NCBI GenBank assembly: GCA_035264885.1
Contig: DATFPK010000043.1
Coordinates: 1-30,035 of the forward strand
DNA from: DATFPK01 sp035264885
GTDB lineage: Bacteria; Actinomycetota; Thermoleophilia; Solirubrobacterales; 70-9
Direction of reading: 5' to 3'
Length of the DNA stretch: 30,035 nucleotides
Part shown: positions 7,593 through 15,169 of the stretch, one piece after another
How the letters are laid out: every line of letters starts with the position of its first letter
Numbering within the stretch: the first letter of the stretch is position 1
The notes under the pieces: generated by a model
What the model saw: the letters and a program-made list of their open reading frames with translations, nothing else
What the model was told of the DNA's origin: nothing
Database searches by the model: none
Made by a program: the position numbers and the translations under genes

Positions 7593-8549
7593 TCAGCCCG
7601 CGGCGATCGTCTCGAGACGCCGGAGCCCTCGGTTGGTCGCCAGCACGACCGGCTCGACCACCGGCTCGCCGGCCCTGACCGCGGCGACGAGCGCGGCGCC
7701 GGCGAGAAGGTCGGTGACGTAGTGCTCGCCGAGGTAGACGAGCGCGAAGCCGAGGGCCGCCGCATAGCCCCAGCCGACCGCGCCCTCCACCGGTCCCGCC
7801 TCGGCGAGGAGGACCGCCGCCATCACGGAGGTCGCGAAATGGAGCGACGGCATCGCCGCCCACGGGTTGCCCCCGAGCGCGTCGTACATCGCCGGCCAGG
7901 CGCGCCCCCAGGTCTCCTCGCCGACCTCGACCATGATCCGGCGGACCCGGTCCTCGCCCGTCAGCCCCTCCTCGGAGGACCACCAGGGGGGGGCGGTCGG
8001 CACCGCGAAGTACGCGGCGCAGCCGAGGTCGAAGACCGCGGCGAGCTGACGGGCCGATCGCGGGAACCGGTCGTTGTGGCGGGCGAGGATCCAGACCAGG
8101 GCCGCGTAGGGCTCGATGAACCAGGCCCAATGCACCCAGGTGAGCGAGCGGTCTAGGGCGTTGCCCCGCCCCAGCGCCGATAGCGCCTCCTGGAGGCGCG
8201 CGTTCGGCAGGCGGCCGCCGCCCAGCGCCCGGTCGATCACGATCGGATAGCGGCTGCGGAGTCGTGCCCGCAGCCGGTCCGGGTCGTCGTAGGGCAGCTC
8301 GTGAACCATGGTGAAGCCCCACATCTGCATCGAGTAGAGCGCGACGTCGCGCCGCTTGGTCCGCGGGCTGAGGACCGCTAGGGCCAGCGGCCCGGCGGTG
8401 CAGGCGGCAACCGTCACCGCCGGGCGGATCCTGCGGCGGCGCCGCAGCATGGGCACCGCTACGGCGGCTGCGACGCAGGCCGCGGCGCCGCCCCTGACCG
8501 CCGCCCGCAGCACGGGGCTGGCGCCGCTGTGCTTGCCGGGCCGGGACAT
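7593..8549 (-). CDS. PAP2-superfamily phosphatase (Aur1/Ipt1-like), membrane
   Basis: A 318-residue multispanning membrane protein. PTAPPWW at about residues 190-196, MPSLHFAT (the PSLH motif) near 240, and YLGEHYVTDLLAG near 277-290 match the PAP2 phosphatase signature motifs, with the two catalytic histidines in PSLH and GEHYVTD. The inositolphosphotransferase-like subgroup (Aur1/Ipt1 type) commonly has this PSLHFA form. The substrate is probably a lipid or polyprenyl phosphate, with catalysis on the outer face of the membrane. ATG 8549 was chosen because the frame upstream of it is antisense to the epimerase gene and a TACTCT box lies 10 nt before it. The YbhN-like gene follows 33 nt downstream. 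Confidence 0.88.
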   Translation of the reverse strand: MSRPGKHSGASPVLRAAVRGGAAACVAAAVAVPMLRRRRRIRPAVTVAACTAGPLALAVLSPRTKRRDVALYSMQMWGFTMVHELPYDDPDRLRARLRSRYPIVIDRALGGGRLPNARLQEALSALGRGNALDRSLTWVHWAWFIEPYAALVWILARHNDRFPRSARQLAAVFDLGCAAYFAVPTAPPWWSSEEGLTGEDRVRRIMVEVGEETWGRAWPAMYDALGGNPWAAMPSLHFATSVMAAVLLAEAGPVEGAVGWGYAAALGFALVYLGEHYVTDLLAGAALVAAVRAGEPVVEPVVLATNRGLRRLETIAAG

Positions 8550-8559
8550 GAGGGCGTAG

Positions 8560-8569
8560 AGAGTAGGTT
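8560..8569. promoter_or_regulatory. Overlapping divergent -10 boxes between PAP2 and epimerase genes
   Basis: Only 27 bp separate the two start codons (8549 on minus, 8577 on plus). TAGGTT at 8564-8569 sits 7 nt before the plus ATG, and TACTCT read on minus at 8565-8560 sits 10 nt before the minus ATG. The two boxes share two base pairs, so the promoters should compete and both transcripts should be essentially leaderless. Confidence 0.45.
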
Positions 8570-8576
8570 CTCGGCG

Positions 8577-9563
8577 ATGGCGGAGGAGAGCGGGCTGGCG
8601 GGGCGCACGGCCGTCGTCACCGGCGCCGGCGGCTTCATCGGCGCGGCGCTCTGCCGCCGCCTCGCCAGGGCGGGAGCCGAGGTGAGCGGCCTCGACGCGA
8701 ACCCGGCGGCGCAGCAGCGGATCCGCGAAGCGGGGGCGGAGCCGCGCCTGGCCGACGTGACCGATGCGGGGGCCGTGGCCCTCGCGCTCGACGGCGCCGA
8801 CCTCGTCCTGCACGCCGCGGCGATCGTCAGCGACGCGGGCACGATGGAGACGCACGTGAAGGTGAACGTCGGAGGCACGGTCAACGTGCTCGCCGCGGCC
8901 GAGTCCGCCGGCGTCGACCGGGTTCTCCACGTGTCCTCCGTCGTCGTCTACGGCTACGACGACCCGGGGGTCCAGGACGAGAACGCCAACCTGCGGACCT
9001 GCGGGATCCCCTATATCGACACGAAGAGCGCGTCGGACCGGTTGGCTCGGCGGCAAGGTGCGATCGTCGTCCGGCCGGGCGACGTCTACGGCCCTGGGTC
9101 TGTGCCGTGGTCGATCCGGCCGGCCGAGATGGCCAAGGCGGGGCGGCTGGCGGTGCCGGGCGAAGGCGACGGGGTGATGCTGCCCGTGTACGTCGACGAT
9201 CTGGTCGACGGCATCCTGGTCGCGCTGTCGCAGGGCGAGGCGGGCGAGGCCTACACCGCGTGGAAGGACGACGAGCCGGTGACCTTCGAGGAATACCTCA
9301 ACCGTTACTCCGGGATGGCCGGGACCCGGCCGGCCCGGCACCTGCCGCGGCCGCTGCTCCGCGGGGTCGGCGTCGCGATGGAGACCGCGAGCCGGTTGAC
9401 CGGCCGGCCGCCGGAGATGACCCGCCACGCGGTGACGCTGATCGACCGGCGCGGGAGCGTCAGCGCGGGCCGCCTACGTTCCCTGGGCTGGGAGCCGCGG
9501 GTGGGCCTCGATGAGGGACTGGCCCGGACCGAGCAGTGGCTCCGGGCGGAGGGTTTCCTCTAG
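8577..9563 (+). CDS. NAD(P)-dependent epimerase/dehydratase (extended SDR)
   Basis: A 328-residue soluble protein of the extended short-chain dehydrogenase family. The Rossmann motif TGAGGFIGAAL is at about residues 15-25, HAAAIVSDAGT near 80, HVSSVVVYG near 118, and the catalytic YIDTK (Y and K) near 147. VRPGDVYGPGS is the usual PxxxYGP region. These are NAD(P)-linked nucleotide-sugar or sterol/hydroxysteroid-like oxidoreductases; the substrate cannot be read from the sequence. ATG 8577 was preferred over an upstream in-frame start because the Rossmann fold follows at once and a TAGGTT box lies 7 nt upstream. It is convergent with the R2lox fusion gene. Confidence 0.9.
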   Translation: MAEESGLAGRTAVVTGAGGFIGAALCRRLARAGAEVSGLDANPAAQQRIREAGAEPRLADVTDAGAVALALDGADLVLHAAAIVSDAGTMETHVKVNVGGTVNVLAAAESAGVDRVLHVSSVVVYGYDDPGVQDENANLRTCGIPYIDTKSASDRLARRQGAIVVRPGDVYGPGSVPWSIRPAEMAKAGRLAVPGEGDGVMLPVYVDDLVDGILVALSQGEAGEAYTAWKDDEPVTFEEYLNRYSGMAGTRPARHLPRPLLRGVGVAMETASRLTGRPPEMTRHAVTLIDRRGSVSAGRLRSLGWEPRVGLDEGLARTEQWLRAEGFL

Positions 9564-9660
9564 GTGGCGCGTAGTCCGGACAGGCAGTAAGAGCGGCGGC
9601 GCGAGTCGCGGGTCTCCGATTGGCATGACCGCGCTTCTCCAGCCACGAGCGGCTCCCTCG

Positions 9661-9708
9661 TTCGTTGAAGCGTTGCGGTGCCTCTGGCCACCGTTCCGCT
9701 TCAACGAA
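9661..9708. terminator. Bidirectional hairpin between convergent genes
   Basis: Twelve-bp perfect arms, TTCGTTGAAGCG (9661-9672) and CGCTTCAACGAA (9697-9708), with a further inner CGGTG/CACCG pairing at 9676-9680 and 9689-9693. It sits in the 183-bp gap between the epimerase stop (9563) and the R2lox stop (9747), the place for a shared terminator. There is no clear U tract. The rest of the gap shows no convincing gene. Confidence 0.6.
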
Positions 9709-9746
9709 GCGAGCGGCGGGGCGGTGCGGCGGTCGCGGACGCATCG

Positions 9747-11543
9747 CTAGGCGGGGACGTCGATCGGCCGGGTCAGGACGTCGTCGAAGCCGGCGGCGTC
9801 GATCGGGCCCGGCATGAGCTGCTCGGGGGGCGGGATCTCGACCCCGATCACGTCCATGCGCCGTTTCAGCGCCGTGTAGGCGAAGCCGTAGATCTGCTGC
9901 GACGAGTAGTCGTAGGAGATGAACTCGGTCGGGTCGCTGACCTCGGGCGGGGAGAACACCCTCGCCGCCTCCGGGAGCAGCCGATCGAGGGTCGCCAGGA
10001 TGACCTGGCGCATCTCCGGCCGCTCGCGGACGACGTCGCGCAGGAAGCGGACGCCGAACGCGATGTGGCGGTGCTCGTCCTGCTCGACCAGGGAGAAGCC
10101 GGTCTGGAAGCCGGGGTAGATCGAGTGGCGGTCCATGTAGCTGAGGATGCTCCGCTGGCCCGTCATCGCCAGCACCCCCTCGGTCACCATGTGGTAGGTG
10201 ACGATGCCCTCGACGAACAGCTCGAGGTCGTCGGGCCGCTCCGCCAGACGGCTGGCGACGCCGCGGAGGCTGTCGTCGAAGAGGAAGTGCCAGGCGTCCA
10301 GCATCGGCGCCTCGGCCTCGGCGAGCCGGGAGCGCATGTCGTCGCCGTCGACCGCCATCACCTCCGCCACGTAGCGGTCGAAGAAGACCGCGTGCCTGGC
10401 CTCGTCGACGAGCTGGGTGGCCAGGAAGATCTCCGCCTCCCCGGTCGGCGCCGCGAGCACGAAGGGGGCGAGGTCGGCCGCGACCCGCTCCTCGCCAACG
10501 TAGAAGCTGGCCATCGACCAGAGCGTGTGCTGCTGGGCCTCGGTGGGAGCCGTCAGCCACTGCTCGCGGTCGACCGAGAAGTCGAGCTCGTGGGCCCGCC
10601 AGTTGCGCTTCTCCCAGAGCGCGTAGAGCTCCTCGTAGGTCATGAGGTTGTCGCGCCTCGCGGCGGCCCCGCCCTGGGCGGGGTCGATCGGCCGGGCGAC
10701 GCCGCCGGAGGCCGAGCCCCAGGTCCCGACCCGGCGCTCCTGGACTTCCCGCTGGCGCGCCTCGCGCTCGACCTCCGGACCGTCGAGGCCGGCGCTGCGG
10801 TCGAGCCACCGGCCCATGAGCGTGACGGGATAGAGCTCGCCGAGCGCCCTCGTCAGGCCGCTCATCATCGCTGCGGCGGGCGGCAGCTCGCCGCCCAGCA
10901 CCCGGCGCCACGTGTCGACCGACATGCGAACTGTGGAGCCGGCCTTAACGGGGACGCCGTTCTGACCGGGATGCACCCGCACCGCCCCGTCGTCGACCTC
11001 GACGACCCAGCGCCCGCCGCCGTCGCCGAGCAGCTCGTAGGCCACCGCGAACCGGTGGCCGCGGGTCCACTCGGGATCGATCGCGTAGGCGAGGGAACGG
11101 AAGAGCAGGTCCGGGTCGACCGGGACGCCGAAGCGGGCGAGCTCGCGGGGGCCGGCGGCCGCGTCCAGCCCGCGGAGGGCGCCGGCCTTGCGACGCCTGC
11201 CGGAGAGCCGGATCCGCCGGCGCAGGACGAGGCCGAGCGGACTCGCGCCGGCCGCGAGACGCGCAAGCCCGTCGGCGTCGGTGGCCAGGGCGAAGTCCTC
11301 GTCGCCGGCTCCGTTCGCAACCGCCACCGTGGCCGCGCCGCCATCGCCGCCGCCCGTCACCCGCCAGGAGCCGAGTCCGTCGACGTCGAGCCGCCAGGTC
11401 AGGTCCGGGGAAAGAGGCGCGGCGGCGGCCGGCAGGGACTGGACGATCAGCCGTGCCGCGAGCTCGGGATCCTCCCCGGCCATCCGCCCCAGAGCCGCCT
11501 CGACGGTCCCCCCGGAATCGACTCCGCTCCTGTCCCTCGGCAT
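9747..11543 (-). CDS. R2lox-like di-metal oxidase fused to two SCP2-like domains
   Basis: A 598-residue protein. Residues about 15-115 and 145-250 look like two sterol-carrier (SCP2)-type lipid-binding domains; the second has FAVAYELLGDG and a VRMSVDTWRRVLGGEL segment. Residues about 300-580 form a ferritin-like helical domain with ligands E351, E381 and H384 (DEARH), E455, and E490 and H493 (EHRH). V354 lies three residues after the first Glu and Y450 five before E455, exactly the Val-Tyr ether-crosslink pair of R2-like ligand-binding oxidases; the E455-E490 spacing of 35 also matches R2lox. This argues against a true ribonucleotide reductase beta subunit. ATG 11543 has GAGAGGAGA upstream. 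The SCP2 modules may deliver a lipid ligand, which is inference. It is divergent from the subunit II-like gene. Confidence 0.82.
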   Translation of the reverse strand: MPRDRSGVDSGGTVEAALGRMAGEDPELAARLIVQSLPAAAAPLSPDLTWRLDVDGLGSWRVTGGGDGGAATVAVANGAGDEDFALATDADGLARLAAGASPLGLVLRRRIRLSGRRRKAGALRGLDAAAGPRELARFGVPVDPDLLFRSLAYAIDPEWTRGHRFAVAYELLGDGGGRWVVEVDDGAVRVHPGQNGVPVKAGSTVRMSVDTWRRVLGGELPPAAAMMSGLTRALGELYPVTLMGRWLDRSAGLDGPEVEREARQREVQERRVGTWGSASGGVARPIDPAQGGAAARRDNLMTYEELYALWEKRNWRAHELDFSVDREQWLTAPTEAQQHTLWSMASFYVGEERVAADLAPFVLAAPTGEAEIFLATQLVDEARHAVFFDRYVAEVMAVDGDDMRSRLAEAEAPMLDAWHFLFDDSLRGVASRLAERPDDLELFVEGIVTYHMVTEGVLAMTGQRSILSYMDRHSIYPGFQTGFSLVEQDEHRHIAFGVRFLRDVVRERPEMRQVILATLDRLLPEAARVFSPPEVSDPTEFISYDYSSQQIYGFAYTALKRRMDVIGVEIPPPEQLMPGPIDAAGFDDVLTRPIDVPA

Positions 11544-11592
11544 CGCTCTCCTCTCGACCTTGGCCGGCCAGCCAATTCTTCCACGGGACGGC

Positions 11593-11632
11593 GACGGAGC
11601 CAAACGGCGTGGGACGGAGCCAAAAGGCGTGC
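11593..11632 (+). repeat. Two tandem 20-bp repeats upstream of the oxidase cluster promoter
   Basis: Two adjacent units beginning GACGGAGCCAAA, at 11593-11612 and 11613-11632, differ at two positions by eye. A 20-bp period is about two helical turns, and the array ends 3 bp before the TAGAAT box. This position suits binding by an activator or repressor of the oxidase-like cluster. It could also be a simple duplication. Confidence 0.5.
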
Positions 11633-11635
11633 GAT

Positions 11636-11641
11636 TAGAAT
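11636..11641 (+). promoter_or_regulatory. Candidate -10 box TAGAAT for the pseudo-oxidase cluster
   Basis: TAGAAT lies 9 nt before the TTG start at 11651. The same box and the same 9-nt spacing to a TTG start precede the genuine ctaC at 29038, and TAGAATGGCCGC is also found at 16103 upstream of the cytochrome c gene. Confidence 0.5.
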
Positions 11642-11650
11642 GGCCGCGCC

Positions 11651-12493
11651 TTGGCGCCGCCCCGGACACGCCGTCTGAGCCTGCTCCTGGCAGCAAGCGT
11701 CGCGGCGTTCCTGACGGTCGCGCCCCCGGCGGCGGCGAATGTCGTCTCGCCCGAGACGCCGCACTCCCCGAACGCCGAGGACATCAACACCCTCTACTGG
11801 ATCGCGTTGGTGGCGATCCTGGCGCTGATCGCGGCCGTGAACGTCGCCCTGCTGCTGACCCTCCGCCGCTACCGCTCCGAGCGCGGCCGCCGGCCGCGCC
11901 GCCTGCTCGGCGGCCGAGGGCTCCAGACAGGAGTCGCCGCGGCCTTCGGCCTGCTCGCCCTGGCCCTGCTGGTGGTCAGCCTGATCTTCACCGAAAGCGC
12001 CCGCAAGGCGCCGGAGTCGGGACCCGACGGGCTTCAGGCCTCGAACACCGTCTTCGCCCAGCGCAGCCTCAGCCCGCCGAGCGGCGACTCCGAGCCGCTG
12101 CACGTCAACGTCACCGGGCAGCAGTGGCTATGGCGCTATCAGTACCCGAACGGCGCCTTCTCGTACTACGAGCTCGTCGTCCCTGTCGACACCACCGTGA
12201 TCCTCGACCTGGTCTCCACCGACGTCGTGCATTCCTGGTACGTCCCCGAGCTGAGCGGCAAGTTCGACGCCGTCCCGGGCAAGCTGAACCAGGCCTTCTT
12301 CCGCGCCGACGAGGAAGGGGTGTACAACGGCCGCTCGGCGACCTTCTCGGGCGCCGGGTACGCGGCGATGCGTACCGAGGTGCGGGTCGTATCCCCCGCC
12401 GAGTACGAGGCCTACGTCGCCCGGCTGAAGCGCGACATCGAGACCGCGCAGCAGACCGTCGCCGCCCAGATCGCCAGAGGTGAGACCCCGTGA
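11651..12493 (+). CDS. Cytochrome oxidase subunit II-like protein lacking the CuA site
   Basis: A 280-residue protein with a signal-like N-terminus, membrane helices at about 48-70 and 94-114, and a C-terminal cupredoxin domain with GQQWLWRYQYP (156-166) and VVHSWYVPE (H194). The CuA loop, which reads CTELCGIGHATM in the other subunit II of this window, here reads SATFSGAGYAAM (229-240): both cysteines are Ser, the Glu is Thr and the second His is Tyr. Only H194 and M240 remain. It thus cannot hold a binuclear CuA centre. A quinol-oxidase type subunit II also lacks CuA, but the partner subunit I is degenerate too. It starts with TTG and overlaps the next gene by 4 nt (GTGA), so it is translationally coupled. 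Confidence 0.85.
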   Translation: MAPPRTRRLSLLLAASVAAFLTVAPPAAANVVSPETPHSPNAEDINTLYWIALVAILALIAAVNVALLLTLRRYRSERGRRPRRLLGGRGLQTGVAAAFGLLALALLVVSLIFTESARKAPESGPDGLQASNTVFAQRSLSPPSGDSEPLHVNVTGQQWLWRYQYPNGAFSYYELVVPVDTTVILDLVSTDVVHSWYVPELSGKFDAVPGKLNQAFFRADEEGVYNGRSATFSGAGYAAMRTEVRVVSPAEYEAYVARLKRDIETAQQTVAAQIARGETP

Positions 12494-14175
12494 CGCCCCC
12501 CGCCGTCGCGCCCTCTCGCCCCGAGATCGTCACCGACGGCTTCGGCGGGCCGCGGTCGACCTGGATCGAAGCGGTCACCAGCGCCGACCACAAGCGAATG
12601 GGCCGGATACTTATCGGCGGCTCGCTCGGCTTCCTGCTGCTGGCGGCGGTCGAGCTGGTCCTGATGCGGCTCCAGCTCGCGATCCCCGAGAACACCTTCC
12701 TGACCCCCGAGGTGTTCAACCGGATCCTCTCGGTCTACGGAGCGACGACGATCTTCCTTTTCGCGCTGCCGCTCGCGATGGGCCTCTACTACTACGTGGT
12801 CCCGCTCCAGATCGGCGCCCGGGCCACGGCGCTGCCGCGCCTCGGTCAGATGGGCACGTGGCTCTACGTCGCCGGGGCCGCGGTGCTCTATGCCACCTTC
12901 CTCTTCACGCCGCCCGAGGCGGGCGTCAACCCGCTTCCACCGCTCTCCGACGTGGTGTTCATCCCGAACGACGGCATCGACGCCTGGCTGACGTCGACCG
13001 GTCTCGCGACCCTGGGCCTGGTGATGATCTCGATCGACCTGCTGGCGACGCTGCGGGGGGTCCGGGCGCCGGGGATGGCCTGGCGGCGCCTGCCCGTGTT
13101 CTCGTGGGCCGGTGCCGTCTCCTCCTGGCTGCTGCTCGTGACGGCTCCGCTGATGCTCGGGGCGATCACGATGCTGATGATCGACCGCAACTTCGGCGGC
13201 GAGTTCTTCAGCGGCGCGAACGGCGCGCCGCTGCTCTGGCAGCACCTGAGCTGGATCTTCTACACCGGCGCCTACATGCTGGTGCTGATCACCGCCCTCG
13301 GCGCGCTCGCCGAGATCGTGCCGGCGTTCTCGCGCAAGCCGCTCTTCAACCGGGGCGCTGTGATCGCCTCGCTGGTCGCGATCGCGCTGATCGGGACGCT
13401 TGCCTGGATGCAGAACATGCTGACGGCGCCGATCGGCATCGGCTGGATGTACTTCGCGATGACGATGGCGCTGGCGCTGATCGTCCCGGTGGGCCTGGTG
13501 ATCTTCAACCTGATCGCGACGATGTCGGGCGGGACGATCCGGATGCGGGCGCCGATGCTCTACGGGGCGGGCGCGCTCTCGGTCATGTCGGTGGGCCTCG
13601 CGTCGGAGATCGGGCACTCGATGGTCGCCGTCGCCTGGCAGCTCAGGAACACGACCGACGCCACCGCCGCGACCCACTTCGCGCTGATCGGCGGCGCCGT
13701 CTTCGGCGGCTTCGCGGCGCTGCACTACTGGTATCCGAAGATGACGGGCCGGACGCTGGGCGAGAGCCTCGGCCGAATCGCCTTCTGGACGATGTTCGCG
13801 GGGGTCAACCTGACCTTCCTGCCGCTCTTCCTCGCCGGCGTCCAGGGGCAGGCCGTCGACGCCTACAAGTTCTTCGACGGCTCCGGCGTCGACGGCTACA
13901 ACCTCGTCGCGACGATCGGCTCCGTGGTGCTTTTCGTCGGGATTATCCTCGAGCTCGCAAACGCCGTCCTGAGCCTGCGCGCGGGCCGGCCGGCGATGCC
14001 CGACCACTGGGGCGGCGAATCCCTCGAGTGGTTCGCGCCCTCCCCCCCGCCACCGCACAACTTCGACGTCCTCCCTGACGTTCGCAGCCATCACCCGCTG
14101 CGCGACATCCGCGACGCGGTCGCCCGCCGGACCGGCTCCTCCGTCGCTGCCCGCGAGAAGCAGCCGCTAGCCTGA
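12490..14175 (+). CDS. Cytochrome oxidase subunit I homologue lacking heme and copper ligands
   Basis: A 561-residue, roughly 12-helix membrane protein clearly homologous to CtaD at 26329-28233 (shared DHK, WQH, SRKP, PKMTGR landmarks). Gap-free alignment of each landmark block shows loss of the active site: low-spin heme His (H152 in CtaD) is Y83; CuB His H328 is T259, with crosslinked Tyr332 now M263; the HH pair 377-378 is Q308-N309; heme a3 His H464 is A394. Only H396 (the other low-spin ligand) is kept. The K-channel Thr/Lys (403/406) are V334/V337, and the D-channel Asp181 is Ala112. The frame is intact and overlaps subunit II by 4 nt, so this is not a decayed gene. It cannot reduce oxygen by the known mechanism. 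Its role is unknown: assembly scaffold, heme handling or a new channel are possible. Confidence 0.88.
   Translation: MTPPAVAPSRPEIVTDGFGGPRSTWIEAVTSADHKRMGRILIGGSLGFLLLAAVELVLMRLQLAIPENTFLTPEVFNRILSVYGATTIFLFALPLAMGLYYYVVPLQIGARATALPRLGQMGTWLYVAGAAVLYATFLFTPPEAGVNPLPPLSDVVFIPNDGIDAWLTSTGLATLGLVMISIDLLATLRGVRAPGMAWRRLPVFSWAGAVSSWLLLVTAPLMLGAITMLMIDRNFGGEFFSGANGAPLLWQHLSWIFYTGAYMLVLITALGALAEIVPAFSRKPLFNRGAVIASLVAIALIGTLAWMQNMLTAPIGIGWMYFAMTMALALIVPVGLVIFNLIATMSGGTIRMRAPMLYGAGALSVMSVGLASEIGHSMVAVAWQLRNTTDATAATHFALIGGAVFGGFAALHYWYPKMTGRTLGESLGRIAFWTMFAGVNLTFLPLFLAGVQGQAVDAYKFFDGSGVDGYNLVATIGSVVLFVGIILELANAVLSLRAGRPAMPDHWGGESLEWFAPSPPPPHNFDVLPDVRSHHPLRDIRDAVARRTGSSVAAREKQPLA
14168..14173 (+). promoter_or_regulatory. 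Candidate -10 box TAGCCT for ctaB
   Basis: TAGCCT ends 7 nt before the ctaB ATG and overlaps the last codons of the subunit I-like gene. The same box and spacing are seen upstream of the EamA gene. It would give a separate leaderless ctaB transcript within the operon. Confidence 0.35.
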
Positions 14176-14180
14176 TTGCC

Positions 14181-15116
14181 ATGGAAGCCGGGGTCGGTGC
14201 GCAGTCGGCGCGCAGCGGAAGCAGTGGCCTCGCGCCGGCGGTCTCCGGGCCCCTGGCGCTGGCGGTCGTGCGCGATTACATCACGCTCACGAAGCCGCGC
14301 ATCATCGCCCTTCTGCTGGTCACGACCGTGGCGACGATGCTGGTCGCCGACCCCGCCGGACCGGCGCTCACGACGGTGCTGTGGACGGTGGTCGGCGGCT
14401 ACCTCGCGGCCGGTGGCGCCGGCGCGATCAACCACTACCTCGACCGCGAGCGCGACGCGCGGATGGCCCGCACGCGGAGCCGGCCCCTCGTCAGCGGCCG
14501 GATCGAGCCGTTCCACGGCCTCGTCTTCGGCATCGCGCTGGGCCTGCTCGCCTTCGTCCAGCTCTGGCTGACGGTCAACCTGCTGGCCGCGTCATTGGCG
14601 ATGGCCGGTCTGCTCGGCTACGTCTTCGTCTACACGCTCTGGCTGAAGCCCCTCACGCCGCAGAACATCGTGATCGGCGGCGCCGCCGGCGCGATGCCGC
14701 CCCTGGTCGGCTGGGCGGCGGCGACGGGCGGCCTGTCGCTCGACGCCCTCTGGCCGTTCGCGATCGTCTTCCTCTGGACCCCCCCGCACTTCTGGGCGCT
14801 GTCGCTGCTGATCAAGGACGACTACGCCCGCACCGGCGTGCCGATGCTACCGGTCGTCAAGGGCGAGGAGGAGACAAGGCGCCAGATCCTCGCCTACTCG
14901 GTCGCCCTCTCCCTGTTCACGCTGCTGCCCGTGGCGACCGGCCTGTTCGGGGCGATCTACCTGGCCGCCGCGGCCCTCCTCGGAGGCGCCTTCTGCCTGC
15001 TCGCGGCGCGCCTGTGGACCGGGCGGGGCCGCCGCGAGGCGCTGCGCCTCTATCTGTTCTCGCTCAGCTACCTGGCGCTTCTGTTCGCGGCGATGGCCGT
15101 CGACCGCGTGGCCTGA
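14181..15116 (+). CDS. ctaB: Protoheme IX farnesyltransferase (heme O synthase)
   Basis: A 311-residue UbiA-family membrane prenyltransferase that attaches a farnesyl group to heme b to make heme O, the first step towards heme A. The first Asp-rich motif is NHYLDRERDARMARTRSRPL around residues 90-110, with conserved Asp, Arg and the TxxRPL ending. The second is the KDDYARTGVPMLPVV region near 212-227, and TPPHFWALSL lies between them. YITLTKPRI at about 32-40 is the usual CtaB N-terminal signature. Only 5 nt separate it from the subunit I-like gene. It presumably feeds CtaA (16976) and the functional oxidase at 24660-29038. Confidence 0.97.
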   Translation: MEAGVGAQSARSGSSGLAPAVSGPLALAVVRDYITLTKPRIIALLLVTTVATMLVADPAGPALTTVLWTVVGGYLAAGGAGAINHYLDRERDARMARTRSRPLVSGRIEPFHGLVFGIALGLLAFVQLWLTVNLLAASLAMAGLLGYVFVYTLWLKPLTPQNIVIGGAAGAMPPLVGWAAATGGLSLDALWPFAIVFLWTPPHFWALSLLIKDDYARTGVPMLPVVKGEEETRRQILAYSVALSLFTLLPVATGLFGAIYLAAAALLGGAFCLLAARLWTGRGRREALRLYLFSLSYLALLFAAMAVDRVA

Positions 15117-15155
15117 GCGGCCCCGGCGCCGCCAGGCCACCCGCTCCGCCTCTGA

Positions 15156-15161
15156 TAGAAG
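15156..15161 (+). promoter_or_regulatory. Candidate -10 box TAGAAG for the 37-residue peptide gene
   Basis: TAGAAG (in context TGATAGAAG) lies 8 nt before the GTG at 15170. It fits the window-wide pattern of boxes immediately before start codons. Confidence 0.4.
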
Positions 15162-15169
15162 TCCGCCCC

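Noticed and set aside
5364..8156. 930-codon open frame on the + strand
   Set aside because: It lies antisense to trxB, the YbhN-like gene and the PAP2 gene; the composition is low-complexity Arg/Asp/Ala and no domain is seen. High GC creates such frames.
8550..9428. Upstream extension of the PAP2 frame to 611 residues
   Set aside because: The extra 293 residues are antisense to the epimerase gene and carry no recognisable domain.
9747..11543. Ribonucleotide reductase beta subunit
   Set aside because: The Val-Tyr pair and ligand spacing fit R2lox, no alpha subunit (nrdA/E) is nearby, and the N-terminus carries SCP2-like domains.
11561..11570. Perfect palindrome TGGCCGGCCA upstream of the R2lox fusion gene
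   Set aside because: Ten-base GC palindromes are expected by chance in DNA of this composition.
11640..11678. ATG mini-frame of 12 codons before the subunit II-like gene (and a similar one at 29049)
   Set aside because: The ATG overlaps the -10 box, so it would lie upstream of the transcription start and not be translated as a leader peptide.
12490..14175. Degenerate subunit I as a pseudogene or sequencing artefact
   Set aside because: The frame is complete, the landmark blocks align to ctaD without gaps, substitutions sit precisely at ligand positions, and subunit II has parallel ligand loss.
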